From an uncultured bacterium (GTDB lineage: Bacteria > Bacteroidota > Bacteroidia > Bacteroidales > JACABE01): a stretch of DNA of 7,081 nt. Position numbers and translations under genes: made by a program. Below, piece after piece: positions 6,529 to 7,081 of the stretch. The stretch spans positions 1 through 7,081 of the forward strand of contig CAIWDQ010000505.1 in NCBI GenBank assembly GCA_903911455.1, given 5' to 3'. Position 1 is the stretch's first letter. Each line of letters begins with the position of its first letter. The notes under the pieces were generated by a model that had not been told where the DNA came from, did no database searches, and saw only the letters and a program-made list of their open reading frames with translations.

Positions 6529-6536
6529 TAATTTTG
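6529..6536 (+). promoter_or_regulatory. Orphan -7 promoter-like box facing the right repeat array
   Basis: TAATTTTG is a perfect TAnnTTTG match on the plus strand. Downstream lies a start-like context, ATCATGAAACTT (ATG at 6575), that hits a stop after five codons. The next feature is the repeat array about 90 bp away. There is no -33 element at proper spacing (only a TTG 13 bp upstream). If active, the transcript would run through the repeats. A chance match is quite possible. Confidence 0.35.
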
Positions 6537-6603
6537 CATCTTAGAAGAGGCTAATTGATTAAACAATTTAAATCATGAAACTTATAATTTAGCGATGTGA
6601 TAT

Positions 6604-7081
6604 TAATAAATAGATTGTATCAATCTCAAAGTTTGAGTGACTTCCAATACGCATATTATATGATTCTCAAAGTTTGAGTGGCTTCCAATACGCATATTGT
6701 ATGTCACAAAAAGTTTGAGTGGCTTCCAATACGCATATTGTATGTCACAAAAAGTTTGAGTGGCTTCCAATACGCATATTGTATGTCACAAAAAGTTTGA
6801 GAAGCTTCCAATACGCATATTGTATGTCACTCAAAGTTTGAGAAGCTTCCGAAACACTTTCCGAAGGTCACTCAAAGTTTGAGAAGCTTCCGAAACACTT
6901 TCCGAAGGACTTTCAAAGTTTGAGAAGCTTCCGAAACACTTTCCGAAGGTCTCTCAAAGTTTGAGAAGCTTCCGAAACACTTTCCGAAGGACTTTCAAAG
7001 TTTGAGAAGCTTCCGAAACACTTTCCGAAGGTCTCTCAAAGTTTGAGAAGCTTCCGAAACACTTTTCGAAGGTCTCTCAAA
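6604..7081. repeat. 41-bp tandem hairpin repeat array, right (continues past window)
   Basis: Eleven complete 41-bp units run from 6625 to 7075. They are preceded by a decayed partial unit (about 6604-6624) and followed by the first 6 bases of another. The invariant GTTTGAG recurs at 6631, 6672, 6713, 6754, 6795, 6836, 6877, 6918, 6959, 7000 and 7041. Most junctions carry the odd-centred palindrome CTCAAAGTTTGAG. Units 1-4 (type A) have the interior CTTCCAATACGCATATTGTA, with dyad CAATA/TATTG. Units 6-11 (type B) have GCTTCCGAAACACTTTCCGA, with dyad CTTCcGAAA/TTTCcGAAG. Unit 5 is an A/B chimera. Units 7+8 equal 9+10 exactly, an 82-bp higher-order repeat. Because 41 is not a multiple of three and each unit carries TGA on both strands, no frame stays open. 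There are no variable spacers, so it is not a CRISPR. Function unknown. Confidence 0.95.

Noticed and set aside
6508..6531. Seven-codon ORF (MSWFRIT) after a GGAGGGG sequence
   Set aside because: The purine run is part of a hairpin, is about 30 nt from the ATG, and this phylum does not rely on Shine-Dalgarno sequences. The peptide is too short to support.
6681..6712. XerCD dif-like recombination site in the type A unit
   Set aside because: The 28-nt interval and the TACGCATA core superficially recall dif, but the arms do not match the XerC/XerD pattern and the sequence is repeated many times, unlike dif.
6604..7081. CRISPR array (short palindromic repeat with about 28-nt intervals)
   Set aside because: The intervals are the same sequence from unit to unit (only two sub-types), there are no unique spacers, and no cas gene is nearby. 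It is a plain tandem repeat.
6604..7081. Repeat-encoded protein
   Set aside because: The 41-bp period shifts frame every unit and each unit contains TGA on both strands, within the near-palindromic TTTGAG/CTCAAA, so no frame stays open.

Overview
The window looks like chromosomal DNA from a member of the Bacteroidota (Bacteroidetes). The evidence is low GC content, no Shine-Dalgarno sequences before any gene, perfect TAnnTTTG (-7 class) promoter elements just upstream of four of the five genes, and Bacteroidota-like versions of DnaB, aspartate kinase and the secreted protein often labelled 'asparagine synthetase B'. Genus or species cannot be read from the sequence.

Layout. Positions 1-120 hold the right edge of a 41-bp tandem repeat array, followed by AT-rich DNA with no gene. 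Then come, on the minus strand, the secreted 'AsnB-like' protein (278-1537) and dnaB, the replicative helicase (1601-3130). These two are probably one transcription unit read from a promoter abutting dnaB. A 130-bp divergent intergenic region carries the dnaB promoter and the promoter of an alpha/beta hydrolase (3261-4061, plus strand). The hydrolase runs convergently, with a 9-bp gap, into a monofunctional aspartate kinase (4071-5339, minus strand). A 360-bp intergenic stretch with a mosaic of small dispersed-type repeats and hairpins follows. Next is a small secreted TPR protein (minus strand; best start at the ATG at 6338). From about 6600 to the window end there is a second, larger 41-bp tandem array that runs off the edge, preceded by an orphan promoter-like box pointing into it.

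The genes themselves are ordinary: helicase, first step of aspartate-family amino-acid synthesis, a hydrolase, and two envelope or periplasmic proteins. They show no shared pathway. The unusual content is the two repeat arrays. Their sequences are unrelated, but both have a 41-bp period, and in both each unit can fold as one nested hairpin (about 8-bp outer stem, 24-nt interior with its own dyad). Dyad axes therefore alternate about every 20.5 bp, roughly two helical turns. Within the right array, two sub-types with different interiors both keep this arrangement. Conserved architecture without conserved sequence is the best candidate here for an undescribed element, either a structured transcribed repeat or a protein-binding array. 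Its function cannot be decided from this window.
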